Assembly: GCF_022869005.1 (NCBI RefSeq)
Contig: NZ_JALIEA010000006.1
Coordinates: 1-64,000, forward strand
Length of the DNA stretch: 64,000 nt
Direction: 5' to 3'
From: Corynebacterium kalidii
GTDB lineage: Bacteria; Actinomycetota; Actinomycetes; Mycobacteriales; Mycobacteriaceae
The position numbers and the translations under genes were made by a program. The first letter of the stretch is position 1; every line of letters starts with the position of its first letter. This document shows, one piece after another, positions 27,128 to 37,210 of this stretch. The notes under the pieces were generated by a model. It did not search any database and was not told the DNA's origin. It saw only the letters and a program-made list of their open reading frames with translations.

Positions 27128-28270
27128 TCAGTTGCCGGTGGCCCCGTCGGTGTCGCCGGTCCCGGTGCCGCCGGTGTCGCCGCCCGTGCCGGTGTCGTCG
27201 CCGGTCCCGCCACCGGTGTCCCCGCCGGTTCCGCCACCCCCGGTTCCGCCGCCGGTGTCACCGCCTCCGTTGCCGTTGCCGTCGCCGGGGTTGCCCGGGG
27301 TGGTCTGGCCACCGCCGTTGCCGCCGCCGGTGTTCCCACCGCCGTTGCCGTTGCCACCGTTTCCGCCGGTGCCGCCGCCGTTCCCGGGGTTCGGCTCGCT
27401 GGGGGAGGGCGCCCGGCTGGACGGTGCGGCGTCCTCGGTCTCCTCCGCCGTGGAGGGGGCGTACTCCTCCGGTTTCTCGGGCTGAGGCTCGTAGTAGTAG
27501 CCGGCGCTGTTGTCGGGTTGAGCCGGCTCGATCGGGTTCTTCGAGTCCCACGCCTTGGGCCGCGGGTACTCCGGGACGACGCTGGAGTACGGGGAGTGCC
27601 GTTCGTCCTCGTCGCCGGAGGTCATCAGTGCGACGGCCGTCGCCGCGCCGACCACGGACAGTCCGACACCGATGACGAGGATCCAGCCCCAGGTGGGGAA
27701 CGGCGCGTACCAGGGGCGTGAGCCGTCGCCGGGCGGCGGGCCGTCCGCCCCGGAGCCGTCGTCGGACGAGCCGGCACCAGCGGCGTCGTCAGCGTCGGAG
27801 GAGCCGGTGCCGGCGGCTGCGGTGCCGTCCGAGGCGGCGGCTCCCGCGCCGGCTGCGCCGACTGCTGCGGCCGTGGGCAGGACGGTGGTCGCGGTGGTGT
27901 CGTTGAGTTTCTGCTCGTGCTCGGCGATGCGTTCGTCGTCGACGATCGGGATGATGCCGGTGACCTCGGGGTCGCGGGCGGAACCCAGCGGCGCCGCGGC
28001 AGCCCCCTCAGTCCCGTCGGCGCCCTCGGCCCCGTCGGTCACCTCGGTCGATTCGGCGTCGATGACCTCACGGTTGGTCTCCTGCCCGTCACCGGTGGAG
28101 GCGACCTCCGCGTCGTAGCCCTCGGCCCCCCGGGGCGCGCCGGAACCGCCGACGGACGTCTCCGCGGCTCCCGTCCGGTCGCCCATGGAGAACTCGGTGT
28201 CCTCGAACGCGTCGGTGTCGCGCGGGAGGTCGGCACCGTGGTGGCGCTGGGGGTCTGAGGGGTTACTCAT
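27128..28270 (-). CDS. Single-pass membrane protein with acidic head and Gly-rich tail
   Basis: 380 residues. The N-terminal ~190 residues are acidic and low in complexity (many Asp, Glu, Gly, Ala); one membrane helix follows (WGWILVIGVGLSVVGAATAVAL, about residues 195-216), then a Tyr/Pro-rich stretch (AGYYYEPQPEKPEEY) and a long Gly/Asn/Thr tail of GGG-N and TGG units. No enzyme fold is visible. In corynebacteria a gene like this often lies upstream of alaT; I infer a wall- or membrane-associated role without further evidence. The repetitive tail is prone to length change. Confidence 0.72.
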   Translation of the reverse strand: MSNPSDPQRHHGADLPRDTDAFEDTEFSMGDRTGAAETSVGGSGAPRGAEGYDAEVASTGDGQETNREVIDAESTEVTDGAEGADGTEGAAAAPLGSARDPEVTGIIPIVDDERIAEHEQKLNDTTATTVLPTAAAVGAAGAGAAASDGTAAAGTGSSDADDAAGAGSSDDGSGADGPPPGDGSRPWYAPFPTWGWILVIGVGLSVVGAATAVALMTSGDEDERHSPYSSVVPEYPRPKAWDSKNPIEPAQPDNSAGYYYEPQPEKPEEYAPSTAEETEDAAPSSRAPSPSEPNPGNGGGTGGNGGNGNGGGNTGGGNGGGQTTPGNPGDGNGNGGGDTGGGTGGGGTGGDTGGGTGDDTGTGGDTGGTGTGDTDGATGN

Positions 28271-28426
28271 CTGGTCTCTTCATCTCGTCACACGGTTCTG
28301 CGGCGGGCCGAATGGCATCGGCGCATGGAACGGTCGGGTCCATTCTAACCGCCGGACACCGTCACCCTAATCCCCGGCGGCGTCGGCCGTGTCGTCGTGC
28401 GATGCAGGGGGACGCTGACGCCGTCG

Positions 28427-29356
28427 TCAGGACGCCAGGAACGCGATGACCTCGGCGCGTGCGGCCCGTCCCTCCGGTGTGCGTAGCAGCGGGAAGTTGT
28501 GCAGGGCACCGTCGACGACGGTGGTCGGGCACCCCGTGCGTCGGGCGAGCAGTGCGGCGTCGGCGTGCAGCACGTCCCGCGTGCCGCTCCAGGTGTGCAC
28601 TTCCGGCAGCGACGCCAGCAGCTCGTCCGACGCGGTCAGTGGGCTGACCAGCACCGACCGGACGCCCGCCTGGCGTCCCCACGCCTCGCCGGCGACGCGG
28701 AGCGCGTCGGGGTTCAGGCGGGGGTCGGCGGCGACGAGGTCCTCGGTGCCGGGGCTGTCGCAGGTCGCGTCGAGCCAGGGGGAGATCAGGGCGACCCGGT
28801 CGATCCGGCGGATCCGCCCGGCCTGGGACGCGGTGGTCCCGGCACGCCCGAGCCGGTCGAGCATCCACCCCAGGGCGAGTCCGGCACCGGCGGAGTCCGC
28901 GACCAGGCGGATGCCCAGGTCGGCGGCGTCGGCCTCGGCGACCGCGCGTTCGAGGACGGCGTCGAGCAGGCGGGCGGCGGCGGTGGCCTCGTACCCGGGC
29001 GCGCGTCCGTAGTCCGGGACGACGACCTTCGTCCCGGCGCCGGCGATGTCGCTGACGAGGTTCCAGTGGACGGTGCCCAGGCCCTGGACGTAGCCGCCGC
29101 CATGCACGTAGATGCAGATGTCCAGCGGGGTGTCCCGCGGGGCGTCGGTGGCCGGCACCAGGCTGTGGGTGGTGAACGTGCCGTCGTCGGTGGTGACGGT
29201 GTCGGTGACCACGTGGTTGACCTGGTAGAGCTCGTGGGGCACGGGTGCCGACGGACGGGGTCGTTCCATGAGGTCGCGCACGTTCTCCGCCGAGGACCAG
29301 GTGCTCCGTCCGGGGAGGGCGGACAGGGCGGCGAGGAGGCGCATCTGCAGGCTCAT
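28427..29356 (-). CDS. Alpha/beta hydrolase-3 esterase (HSL family)
   Basis: 309 residues. The oxyanion motif HGGGYVQG, the nucleophile elbow ADSAGAGLALG (GxSxG variant DSAGAG), the acid in SGTRDVLHADA and the His in GALHNFP give a complete triad. Family members hydrolyse short- to medium-chain esters. No signal peptide, so cytoplasmic. It is divergent from dnaK; the 200-bp promoter region between is dominated by heat-shock elements, so some co-regulation is possible. Confidence 0.88.
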   Translation of the reverse strand: MSLQMRLLAALSALPGRSTWSSAENVRDLMERPRPSAPVPHELYQVNHVVTDTVTTDDGTFTTHSLVPATDAPRDTPLDICIYVHGGGYVQGLGTVHWNLVSDIAGAGTKVVVPDYGRAPGYEATAAARLLDAVLERAVAEADAADLGIRLVADSAGAGLALGWMLDRLGRAGTTASQAGRIRRIDRVALISPWLDATCDSPGTEDLVAADPRLNPDALRVAGEAWGRQAGVRSVLVSPLTASDELLASLPEVHTWSGTRDVLHADAALLARRTGCPTTVVDGALHNFPLLRTPEGRAARAEVIAFLAS

Positions 29357-29453
29357 GGACGTCGATCCTAGGGGAGTCCGCCACCGTCCGGAAAAAAGTT
29401 GAGCGGATCGGGAACAACTTTCCGGGGCCGCGGGTTGTACGGTATGTCAGACA

Positions 29454-29472
29454 TTGAGTCGCAAGCACTCAA
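29454..29472. promoter_or_regulatory. HAIR element 1 (HspR site) before dnaK
   Basis: TTGAGT-N7-ACTCAA matches the HspR inverted repeat CTTGAGT-N7-ACTCAAG in 12 of 14 positions. A SigH-like pair (GGGAAC at 29410-29415 and GTT at 29434-29436) lies upstream, so the operon may have both HspR and SigH control. Confidence 0.85.
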
Positions 29473-29478
29473 CTCAGG

Positions 29479-29507
29479 TTGACACCTCGGAATGTCAGGT
29501 GCAGACT
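29479..29507 (+). promoter_or_regulatory. Housekeeping promoter of dnaK
   Basis: TTGACA (29479-29484), 17-base spacer and CAGACT (29502-29507). The -10 box overlaps HAIR element 2, so HspR bound there would block RNA polymerase. Confidence 0.6.
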
Positions 29508-29526
29508 TGAGCGCGACTCACTTAAC
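29506..29526. promoter_or_regulatory. HAIR element 2 before dnaK
   Basis: CTTGAGC-N7-ACTTAAC matches the HspR consensus in 11 of 14 positions and overlaps the -10 region of the dnaK promoter. Confidence 0.72.
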
Positions 29527-29555
29527 AAGCTCAAGAACAGCAGGAGGAAGTCATT

Positions 29556-31411
<1,856 letters not shown>

Positions 31412-31415
<4 letters not shown>

Positions 31416-32026
31416 CCATGCCCGACAACCCCGGTGACCCGGCCGTGACCGACGAGGAGTACACCTCGCCGGACCTGGCCGAGACCACGCCGGAAGAGGA
31501 CGCGGTCGTCGCCGAGGGTGCCGACGCTCAGGTGGCCGAGGCGCTCGCCGGTGACTCCGAGGACGGCGTCGCCGAGACCGCGGAGGCTGACATCGACGAC
31601 TCCGGTGAGCTCTCCGACGCGGAGATCCAGCTCGCCGAGCGCACCGCCGACCTGCAGCGTGTCACCGCCGAGTACGCGAACTACCGTCGTCGTACCGAAC
31701 GGGACCGGGTGGGTATCGGTGAAGCGGCCAAGGCCGACGTCGCCGCGTCCCTGCTGCCCATCCGGGACGACCTCGACCTCGCCGAGCAGCACGGTGACCT
31801 CAACGGGCCGCTCAAGGCCGTGGCCGACAAGCTGGACTCCGTGCTGGCGGGACTGAAGGTCGAGACCTTCGGTGCCGAGGGCGACGAGTTCGACCCGTCG
31901 AAGCACGAGGCCGTGCAGGACGCCTCCAGCGGTGACGACAAGGCCGTCGGCACCGTCCTGCGCAAGGGCTACCGCATGGGCGACCGGGTGCTGCGGACCG
32001 CCATGGTGGTCATCGCCGACCGGTAG
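31412..32026 (+). CDS. grpE: GrpE nucleotide exchange factor
   Basis: 204 residues. A long acidic N-terminus (about 60 residues) precedes the dimerising coiled coil ([26 protein letters not shown]) and the C-terminal beta-wing, including [10 protein letters not shown] and [17 protein letters not shown]. It releases ADP from DnaK. GTG 31412 overlaps the dnaK stop codon, giving translational coupling; ATG 31418 is an in-frame alternative. Transcription ends at the 22-bp hairpin at 32107; dnaJ is not downstream but 2.6 kb away. Confidence 0.95.
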
Positions 32027-32106
32027 GCGACTGCGGGGCCGTCTGGCCGGACGGGCCACTGGTTTGCTGGTCTGCCGGTCCGGCATTCCGGCGGCCCATC
32101 GGCCGC

Positions 32107-32163
32107 AAAAGTCTCCGCCCGTGCACGTTTCTCTCCGATTGACGTGCACGGGCGGAGACTTTT
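32107..32163. terminator. Bidirectional terminator, perfect 22-bp stem
   Basis: Bases 32107-32128 pair without mismatch with 32142-32163 around a 13-base loop. The outer ends are AAAA and TTTT, so it works on both strands for convergent grpE and the unknown gene at 32232. Confidence 0.92.
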
Positions 32164-32231
32164 CTGCTGTCTGGGTTCGGGTGGGCTGGGGGTAGCCTCG
32201 GCTGACCGCCATCCCCGCCCCGCGGTACAGC

Positions 32232-33332
32232 TCAGGACTCGATGCGGGAGGCCAGGTAGGCGTCCGGCTGGATGGCCACGACCTGTTGGCCGTCCACGCT
32301 GGTGGAGACGTCGGTGACCGCGGTGAACGTTCCGTCGTGGGCGACATGCAGCCGGGCGCTGAGCGGACCCGCGTTGCTCCGGAGCCGGGTCAGCGCCTCG
32401 GTGCTCATGGCCTTGATGCCGTCCACCAGGTCCTGTCCGGTGCTCACCTCGCGCACCAGCATCAGGTGCCGGTGGGGGACCGCCACGAGCACCCCGGCCG
32501 AGGTGTCCAGGTCGGGGATCCAGCGGGGCAGGATCTCGTCGAGGAACTCCACCGCACTGGTCAGGAAGAACGAGTCGGACTCCACCGTCCAGTACCGTGC
32601 GGCCGGGTCCACGCCGGCGCCATGACCTTGCCCGGCCTCCCTCCGGGCTCCGTTCACCGAACCCTGCACGAACTCCTGCACGGGTGTCGTGGTGACACGG
32701 CACTCGGTGAGGTCCTGCCAGGTGTTGCGGTAGCCGACCCGGTACAGGTCGCCGAGCTCCTCGGCCGTCGCCGAACCGTGGGCGGCCAGGGCGGCGTCGT
32801 CGAGCACCACCACACTGTCCGGTGCATCGAGCACCAGTGAGACATGCAGGTCGCCCGCGAGGGCGCGGGAGGCGTCGTCGAAGGAGCCGGACATGGCCCC
32901 GAGTGTCTCCGCGGTCGTCAGCCGGATGCGCAGGTAGCGCAGGAAGTCGGCGGCGGAGAACGCCGTCGGGCCGGGACGGACGGCGGAGGAGGTGTGGGAC
33001 CGGATGTGGCGCCGGATGAGGTCGAGCAGTTCGGACCCGCTGGCGTGTGCGCCGGCGTCGGCGAGCTGCAGGGAGAGCGCCTCCAACCCGATGAACAACG
33101 TCGCGGGCACCGGGGCGTCCGCGGGGTTCTCCGCCGGTGTGACGTGGCGGGCCTCGATCACGGCGTCCTCCCGCAGGGTGGTGTCGAAACCCTCGTCGTC
33201 GAGCAGGCGCAGCGTCTGCTGGCGGAGGAAGTCCGCGCGGTGCCGCGGGAGGTGGGGGAACATGCCGTCCGGTGCGGTGGGGGCGGCGTCCCGCCGACCG
33301 GTGCGCCGTTTCGGGCCGTTTCGGAAGAACAT
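32232..33332 (-). CDS. Unknown protein, paralog of the next gene
   Basis: About 366 residues, no signal peptide and no convincing membrane helix. It starts MFFRNGPKRR; ATG 33332 is preferred because TAGTGT lies 8 bases upstream, exactly as in its paralog (a GTG at 33344 would add four residues). Shared blocks with the 33389 gene are MFPHL...RAD, YRNTWQDL, FLDEILPRWIPDLD, AGVLVAVPHRHLMLV and STGQDLVDGIKAM. The last block recalls the DUF1444/YtpQ family (VAVP-R-LL), a weak resemblance only. It lies opposite to the chaperone genes, inside the dnaK-grpE/dnaJ-hspR cluster. Function unknown. Confidence 0.75.
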   Translation of the reverse strand: MFFRNGPKRRTGRRDAAPTAPDGMFPHLPRHRADFLRQQTLRLLDDEGFDTTLREDAVIEARHVTPAENPADAPVPATLFIGLEALSLQLADAGAHASGSELLDLIRRHIRSHTSSAVRPGPTAFSAADFLRYLRIRLTTAETLGAMSGSFDDASRALAGDLHVSLVLDAPDSVVVLDDAALAAHGSATAEELGDLYRVGYRNTWQDLTECRVTTTPVQEFVQGSVNGARREAGQGHGAGVDPAARYWTVESDSFFLTSAVEFLDEILPRWIPDLDTSAGVLVAVPHRHLMLVREVSTGQDLVDGIKAMSTEALTRLRSNAGPLSARLHVAHDGTFTAVTDVSTSVDGQQVVAIQPDAYLASRIES

Positions 33333-33388
33333 GCCTATCCACACTATCGCCCGGTCACACCGCGCGGTAGAGCATCGTGGTCCGGGCG

Positions 33389-34456
33389 TCAGTTCCCGCC
33401 CTCGAGGCGCGACAACAGGTAGTTGTCCGGTTCGACCTGGAGGATCTGCTGCCCCTCCTCGTCCATGGTCACGTCGGTGAACGCGTGGACGTGGCCGTCG
33501 TAGGCCAGGTGCAGCCGGGCGGTGAGCGGTTCGGGTGTCGACATCAGCTCGGTGAGGGCGACCGTGGTCATGGTGTTGATGCCGTCGATCAGCTCCTGGC
33601 CGGTGGCGACCTCGCTGACGAGGAGCATCCGGGGGTGCGGGACGGCGACGATGACCCCGGCGGAGGCGTCGACGTCGGGCAGCCAGCGCGGCAGCAGGTC
33701 GTCGAGGAACAGCAGGGCGCTCGCGAGATTGCGGCAGTCCGACTCGATGACATGGAGGCGGGCCCCGGTGGAGCCGGCGGCCCCGGCAGACCCGGCAGAC
33801 CCGGTGGGTTCAGCGAACCCGGCCATCTCGTCGACGGTGGCGACCTCGATAGTGGCGTCGTCCAGGTCCTGCCAGGTGTTGCGGTGGGCGACACGGTGGA
33901 GGTCGTCGAGCTGGCCGGCGGTGGCGGTGCCGTGGGCGGCGAGGGCGAGGTCGTTCAGGGTGGTCGCCGGACCTGCACCGTCCGCGGGTTCCAGGGCCAG
34001 GGAGGCCCGGAGGTCCCCGGTGAAGTCCCGGGCGGCGTCGGCGACGGTGCCGGGCGCGGCGTCCAGGGTGCTCTGCGGTACGAGCCGGACGCGCAGCCGG
34101 CGGAGGAACTCGGCCTCGGTGACGCCGTCGACGTCGGCCTCGGCGAGCAGTGCCGTGACGAAGTCCCGCACGAGTGCGGTGACGTCCGGGGAGGGGATGT
34201 ACGGTGCCGAGGCGATGCGGTGCGCCAGGCCGTCGAGCCTGATGACGCGGTGCAGCCGTGGATCGGCGGGTGTGGCACGGATGCCGCCGTCGGCCGTCCA
34301 GGAGGTGTCGAAACCTTCGGCGTGGAGGGTGCGCATCGCCTCCTCGCGTACCAGGTCGGCGCGCCATCGGGCGAGGTGGGGGAACATCGTGTCGGGTGCC
34401 TCCGGGTCGACGACCCGCCGAGTGGTGGGGCGCTTCCGGCCGGCTCTGGAGAACAT
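33389..34456 (-). CDS. Unknown protein, tandem paralog of the previous gene
   Basis: About 355 residues starting MFSRAGRKRP. ATG 34456 has TAGGCT 8 bases upstream; the promoter-start block TAG-N2-TGGAT-N4-ATGTTC is shared with the sister gene, showing that promoter and coding region were duplicated together. Conserved blocks include MFPHLARWRADL, HRNTWQDL, FLDDLLPRWLPDVDASAGVI, VAVPHPRMLLVSEVATGQEL and QQ-L-PD-YL-SR near the end. A Gly/Ser/Ala-rich loop (GSAGSAGAAGSTGA) interrupts the middle. Cytoplasmic by sequence. The start lies 60 bp from a HAIR-like box, so heat-shock control is possible. Function unknown. Confidence 0.75.
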   Translation of the reverse strand: MFSRAGRKRPTTRRVVDPEAPDTMFPHLARWRADLVREEAMRTLHAEGFDTSWTADGGIRATPADPRLHRVIRLDGLAHRIASAPYIPSPDVTALVRDFVTALLAEADVDGVTEAEFLRRLRVRLVPQSTLDAAPGTVADAARDFTGDLRASLALEPADGAGPATTLNDLALAAHGTATAGQLDDLHRVAHRNTWQDLDDATIEVATVDEMAGFAEPTGSAGSAGAAGSTGARLHVIESDCRNLASALLFLDDLLPRWLPDVDASAGVIVAVPHPRMLLVSEVATGQELIDGINTMTTVALTELMSTPEPLTARLHLAYDGHVHAFTDVTMDEEGQQILQVEPDNYLLSRLEGGN

Positions 34457-34515
34457 GGGAATCCAGCCTAACAGGCGGGAATGACGGCGGTGCGTCATGC
34501 GTTGCAGGAGATAGA

Positions 34516-34536
34516 CCTTAGCGTGATAGGCTCAAG
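34516..34536. promoter_or_regulatory. Weak HAIR-like element between the paralog and dnaJ
   Basis: CCTTAGC-N7-GCTCAAG keeps a near-perfect right half-site (6/7) but a poor left one (4/7). It lies 112 bp upstream of dnaJ and could control dnaJ-hspR and the divergent unknown gene. Confidence 0.4.
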
Positions 34537-34647
34537 TTTCATGAGAGGGTTCCGGGACCCGCGGACAGTGACGGCGGCCCCCGGAGAGACAAGCACACGA
34601 CCGGAGACCCGGCACAACCGGGAACTGTTCAGGAAGAGAGGAACCAG

Positions 34648-35850
34648 GTGGCCCAGAAGGAGTGGATCGACAAGGACTACTACGCCGACCTCGGCGTGTC
34701 GTCCACCGCGGACGCCGACGAGATCAAGAAGGCGTACCGCAAGATCGCGCGGGAGAACCATCCCGACGCACACCCGGGGGACACCGCGGCCGAGAACCGG
34801 TTCAAGACCGCCTCCGAGGCCTACTCCGTCCTCGGTGACAAGGAGAAGCGCGCCGAGTACGACGAACTGAAGCAGATGGTCGCCAGCGGCGGCTACGGCG
34901 CACCGGGAGGCGGCTTCGGCGGCTTCGGTGGTGCCCCCGGTGGCGGTGGAGCAGGTGGAGCCGGCGGTTTCGACGGTTTCGACCTCGGCGACCTGTTCAA
35001 CCGGGCCGGCGGTGGCGGCGGTGGCTTCGGCGACGTCTTCGGTGACATGTTCGGCGGGTCCGGGGCGTCCCGCGGCGGGACGCGTACCCAGCGGCGGTCC
35101 CGGGGCGCCGATGTCGAGACCGAGATCACCCTGGATTTCCGTGAGGCGACCAAGGGTGTCACCGTCCCGATCCGGCTGACCAGCCCGGCGGCCTGTACGA
35201 CGTGCCACGGTTCGGGTGCGACGCCCGGGACCTCGAGCGCCCGGTGCGGCACCTGTTCCGGCGCCGGCGTGGTCTCCGAGAACCGAGGCGCCTTCGGGTT
35301 CTCGCGCCCGTGCCCGGACTGCAACGGCACCGGCACCCGCATCGAGGACCCCTGCAGCGACTGCTCGGGCACCGGGCGGGTCACCCGCACCCGGACGATC
35401 ACGGTGCGCGTGCCCGCCGGTGTCGTCGACGGCCAGAAGGTCCGGCTCGCCGGGCAGGGCGAGGCCGGGGAACGCGGACGTCCCGCCGGTGACCTCTTCG
35501 TCACCGTCCACGTGCGGCCCGACGAACTGTTCACCCGCAGCGGCGACGACCTGAAGATGACCGTGCCGGTCAGCTTCACCGAGCTCGCCCTCGGCGGGGC
35601 GGTCACCGTGCCGACCCTGGACACCCGCGTACGGGTGAAGATCCCGGCCGGCACCGGGGACGGCACCACGTTGCGCGTCCGGGGCCGTGGCGTGACCAAG
35701 CGCAACGGCGCCTCCGGCGACCTGCTGGTGACGGTGAAGGTCGCGGTGCCGAAGAACCTCGACGAGGGCGCGGCGAGTGCGCTGCGTCACTACGCTGAGG
35801 AGGAGAAGCGGACCGGCTTCGACCCCCGTGCGGGCTGGTCCGGGAACTGA
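34648..35850 (+). CDS. dnaJ: Hsp40 co-chaperone DnaJ
   Basis: 400 residues. The J domain has the HPD motif at residues 38-40; a Gly/Phe-rich linker (about 75-145) follows, then four CxxCxGxG zinc-binding repeats ([32 protein letters not shown]) and the substrate-binding C-terminus. It stimulates DnaK ATPase and delivers clients. GTG 34648 has GAGAGG upstream. Unlike in many actinobacteria it is not directly after grpE: two unrelated genes on the other strand separate them. hspR follows after 20 bp. Confidence 0.97.
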   Translation: MAQKEWIDKDYYADLGVSSTADADEIKKAYRKIARENHPDAHPGDTAAENRFKTASEAYSVLGDKEKRAEYDELKQMVASGGYGAPGGGFGGFGGAPGGGGAGGAGGFDGFDLGDLFNRAGGGGGGFGDVFGDMFGGSGASRGGTRTQRRSRGADVETEITLDFREATKGVTVPIRLTSPAACTTCHGSGATPGTSSARCGTCSGAGVVSENRGAFGFSRPCPDCNGTGTRIEDPCSDCSGTGRVTRTRTITVRVPAGVVDGQKVRLAGQGEAGERGRPAGDLFVTVHVRPDELFTRSGDDLKMTVPVSFTELALGGAVTVPTLDTRVRVKIPAGTGDGTTLRVRGRGVTKRNGASGDLLVTVKVAVPKNLDEGAASALRHYAEEEKRTGFDPRAGWSGN

Positions 35851-35870
35851 CAGGCAGCTGGTGATTGACG

Positions 35871-36329
35871 ATGAGTGACCGGAACGGAGACGACCCGGGC
35901 GAGTCCCGGGAGGTGTTCGTGATCTCCGTCGCCGCGGAGATCACGGGGATGCACGCGCAGACCCTGCGCACGTACGACAGGCTGGGGCTGGTCTCGCCCG
36001 AACGCACCAGTGGCGGTGGGCGACGCTACTCCCGCGACGACATCGAGCAGTTGCAGGAGATCCAGCGGCTCAGCCACGACGAGGGGGTGAACCTCGCCGG
36101 GATCAAGGCGATCATCGACCTGCAGAACCAGGTGCGTGACCTCCGGGACGAGGTGGACGAGCTGCGGTTGCGGCTCGCCTCGGCCGAGCAGTCCGCCCGG
36201 GGCGGGCGTCGTGGTGAGATCGTCCATGTCCCCCGCTCCACCGCGGTGGTGCTGTGGGAGCAGCGCCGCCGCCGGGGACGCGGTGGCGGCGACGGGGGAG
36301 AGGACGCCGCGTCGGGCGACGGACGCTGA
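35871..36329 (+). CDS. hspR: Heat-shock repressor HspR (MerR family)
   Basis: 152 residues. The MerR winged helix is seen in VFVISVAAEITGMHAQTLR and YDRLGLVSPERTSGGGRRYS, followed by a helical dimerisation part (EIQRLSHDEGVNLAGIKAII) and a coiled coil, then a basic/Gly-rich tail. HspR binds HAIR boxes with DnaK as co-repressor; two good boxes precede dnaK and one precedes clpB here, and a weaker one precedes its own operon. Start ATG 35871; an in-frame TTG at 35865 is less likely. It ends 3 bp from the convergent YjbR gene. Confidence 0.95.
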   Translation: MSDRNGDDPGESREVFVISVAAEITGMHAQTLRTYDRLGLVSPERTSGGGRRYSRDDIEQLQEIQRLSHDEGVNLAGIKAIIDLQNQVRDLRDEVDELRLRLASAEQSARGGRRGEIVHVPRSTAVVLWEQRRRRGRGGGDGGEDAASGDGR

Positions 36330-36332
36330 CCG

Positions 36333-36764
36333 TCAGCGGCGGTCCTGAGCGTCCCGGGCGAAGGTCGCGGGGTCGACGGGACGCCGGGCCCGCGGCATCG
36401 TCTCCACCACCAGCAGGTAGGACTCCGTGACGAGCTCGTCGACGAGCCCGGTAGGCAGGGCCCCGGTGGGGTGCAGCGTGATCCAGTGCCTCTTGTTCAT
36501 GTGGTAGCCGGGGGTGATGTCCGCGTACTGCTGCCGCAGGGCCAGACTGTCGCCCGGGGTGGCCTTGAGGATCACGATCGGCTCGCCGGTGACCTCCGTG
36601 TGCAGCATGAACACCTTGCCCCGAACCTTGTAGACGTCCCACTCCGGGCCGAACGGGTGCGTCAGCTCCGAGACGGGGAGCTCCCGGGCGCGTACCCGGG
36701 CACGCTCCTGCAGGGCCTCGCCGCCGGTGTCGTCCGGGGGTGTGGTGTTCCCTGTGCTGTCCAC
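36333..36764 (-). CDS. MmcQ/YjbR-family protein
   Basis: 143 residues with the family pattern HPFGPEWDVYKVRGKVFML ... ILKATPGDSLALRQQYADITPGYHMNKRHWITL. Members adopt a CyaY-like fold and are often called DNA-binding, but their role is unproven. An N-terminal acidic extension of about 20 residues precedes the domain. Single gene, convergent with hspR. Confidence 0.88.
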   Translation of the reverse strand: MDSTGNTTPPDDTGGEALQERARVRARELPVSELTHPFGPEWDVYKVRGKVFMLHTEVTGEPIVILKATPGDSLALRQQYADITPGYHMNKRHWITLHPTGALPTGLVDELVTESYLLVVETMPRARRPVDPATFARDAQDRR

Positions 36765-37210
36765 GTTGTCCCTCTCCTCATCTGGGTTCGCTTCCGACGG
36801 TACATTCTCGGTGGTGGGGAGCGGGGACCTACGCCCCCTGGGGGAAGGTCGTAGGTGATACGGCCGGTCTCGGAGAGGCTGAGGCGGTCGAGGCGGTCGA
36901 GGCGGTCGAGGCGCTCAATGTCGTCGACGTCGGTGCGGTAGGGGTGTGGGCGGGTTGTTCCCGTGGCTCCTGATTTCGCGAGACGGCAACCCCGGGGGTT
37001 GGTCCCACCGTCCCCTGGGGTTGCTCCGTGGGATGCACGGTCTCCATGGTCTTCACGGTCGAGTCCCACGGGGCACGTTGCTTCGGGCGAGCGCACCCTT
37101 GCGATCCGACGATGTCGCGCGATCACCCTCCCAGGCAGGGTTTCGGGCCTGACTGCTGCACCGGAGGGCGACAATCCGACATCGGGGGAGGGGGGACAGG
37201 AGGCGCCGGG
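36765..37210. other. Gene-free interval with hairpins and a short tandem array
   Basis: About 446 bp between the YjbR and PhzF genes. It contains a hairpin with arms ACCTACG/CGTAGGT around CCCCC/GGGGG (36827-36856), the 9-bp array at 36881, and several GGTCCCAC/GTGGGA-like inverted pieces between 37000 and 37075. Short open frames here look like low-complexity shadow text. The promoter of the YjbR gene lies at its left end. Confidence 0.5.
36881..36916. repeat. Four copies of a 9-bp unit
   Basis: GAGGCGGTC is repeated three times exactly and a fourth time with one change (GAGGCGCTC). A multiple of three would keep a frame open, but no gene is supported here. Confidence 0.75.

Noticed and set aside
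36829..37056. 75-codon minus-strand frame in the YjbR-PhzF gap
   Set aside because: Mostly Ser/Thr/Ala repeats from the 9-bp array; no ribosome site and no recognisable fold.
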